A stretch of 64,000 nt of DNA from a virus: positions 19,455 through 83,454 of IMG/VR virus record IMGVR_UViG_3300048672_000219; one strand, 5' to 3'. Under the pieces are notes generated by a model that did no database searches, was not told the DNA's origin, and saw only the letters and a list, made by a program, of their open reading frames with translations. The position numbers were made by a program, and so were the translations under genes. Each line of letters opens with the position of its first letter. The stretch's first letter is position 1. Positions 63,963 through 64,000 of this stretch are shown one piece after another.

Positions 63963-64000
63963 ATGCAAATTACAAAAGAACAACTCGTAAAGATTATGCC
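63963..64000 (+). CDS. probable endolysin, cut by window edge
   Basis: Only 12 codons are visible (MQITKEQLVKIM and P). This opening resembles phage GH19 (chitinase-like) endolysins. RBS AAAGGAATAAC. The call rests on a short match and the position after the membrane protein. Confidence 0.4.
   Translation, partial: MQITKEQLVKIM

Noticed and set aside
1-64000. CRISPR array
   Set aside because: The only regular repeats are the coding 147-bp units in the tape measure gene and short hairpins; no repeat-spacer pattern with unique spacers is seen.

Overview
The window is a tailed-phage (siphovirus-like) chromosome segment, AT-rich by eye and gene-dense, with both ends cut inside genes (a family A DNA polymerase at base 1, a probable endolysin at base 64000). 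Near-consensus sigma70 promoters (TTGACA, 16-17 bp, TATAAT), TTCG-loop terminators and strong Shine-Dalgarno sites point to a Gram-negative host, probably gamma- or betaproteobacterial; the host genus cannot be told from sequence alone. The head genes are of the lambda gpE/gpC type and there is a very long tape measure protein.

Layout. (1) 1-18.7 kb, minus strand: replication and nucleotide metabolism (DNA polymerase, primase-helicase, nucleotidyltransferase, ThyX, ATP-dependent DNA ligase), a SleB-like cell wall hydrolase, a 936-residue tail/receptor protein with a polysaccharide-deacetylase-like segment, and many small genes coupled by TGATG/ATGA overlaps. (2) 18.8-32.0 kb, plus strand: a likely early region of some thirty small unrecognised genes in short units with their own promoters, rich in hairpins, ending in a serine recombinase. 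(3) 32.1-37.2 kb, minus strand: HNH endonuclease, HAD and HD hydrolases, ClpP-like protease, PhoH ATPase and a DNA methyltransferase. (4) 37.2-64 kb, plus strand: putative small terminase, a structured-RNA and tRNA block, large terminase, portal, S49 protease, scaffold, decoration protein, major capsid, connectors, tail tube, frameshifted tail chaperones, tape measure, tail tip and fibre genes, a Dps-like ferritin and the start of the lysis genes.

The genome is heavily invaded by selfish DNA: eight putative homing endonuclease genes (two HNH, six GIY-YIG or T5orf172-like) and a group I intron of about 275 nt lying exactly in the Walker A codons of the large terminase gene. A free-standing endonuclease gene ends on the terminase start codon, an arrangement that suggests collaborative homing.

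The points most worth a second look are: the terminase intron; a 38-nt double-hairpin insertion that breaks an early gene and is flanked by AATT repeats; a Dps-like protein with exactly spaced ferroxidase residues in a genome that also carries three Fur-box-like repeats; a family of 60-70-residue proteins found beside endonuclease genes; two candidate structured RNAs next to the tRNAs; and a tape measure protein with fifteen 49-residue repeats.
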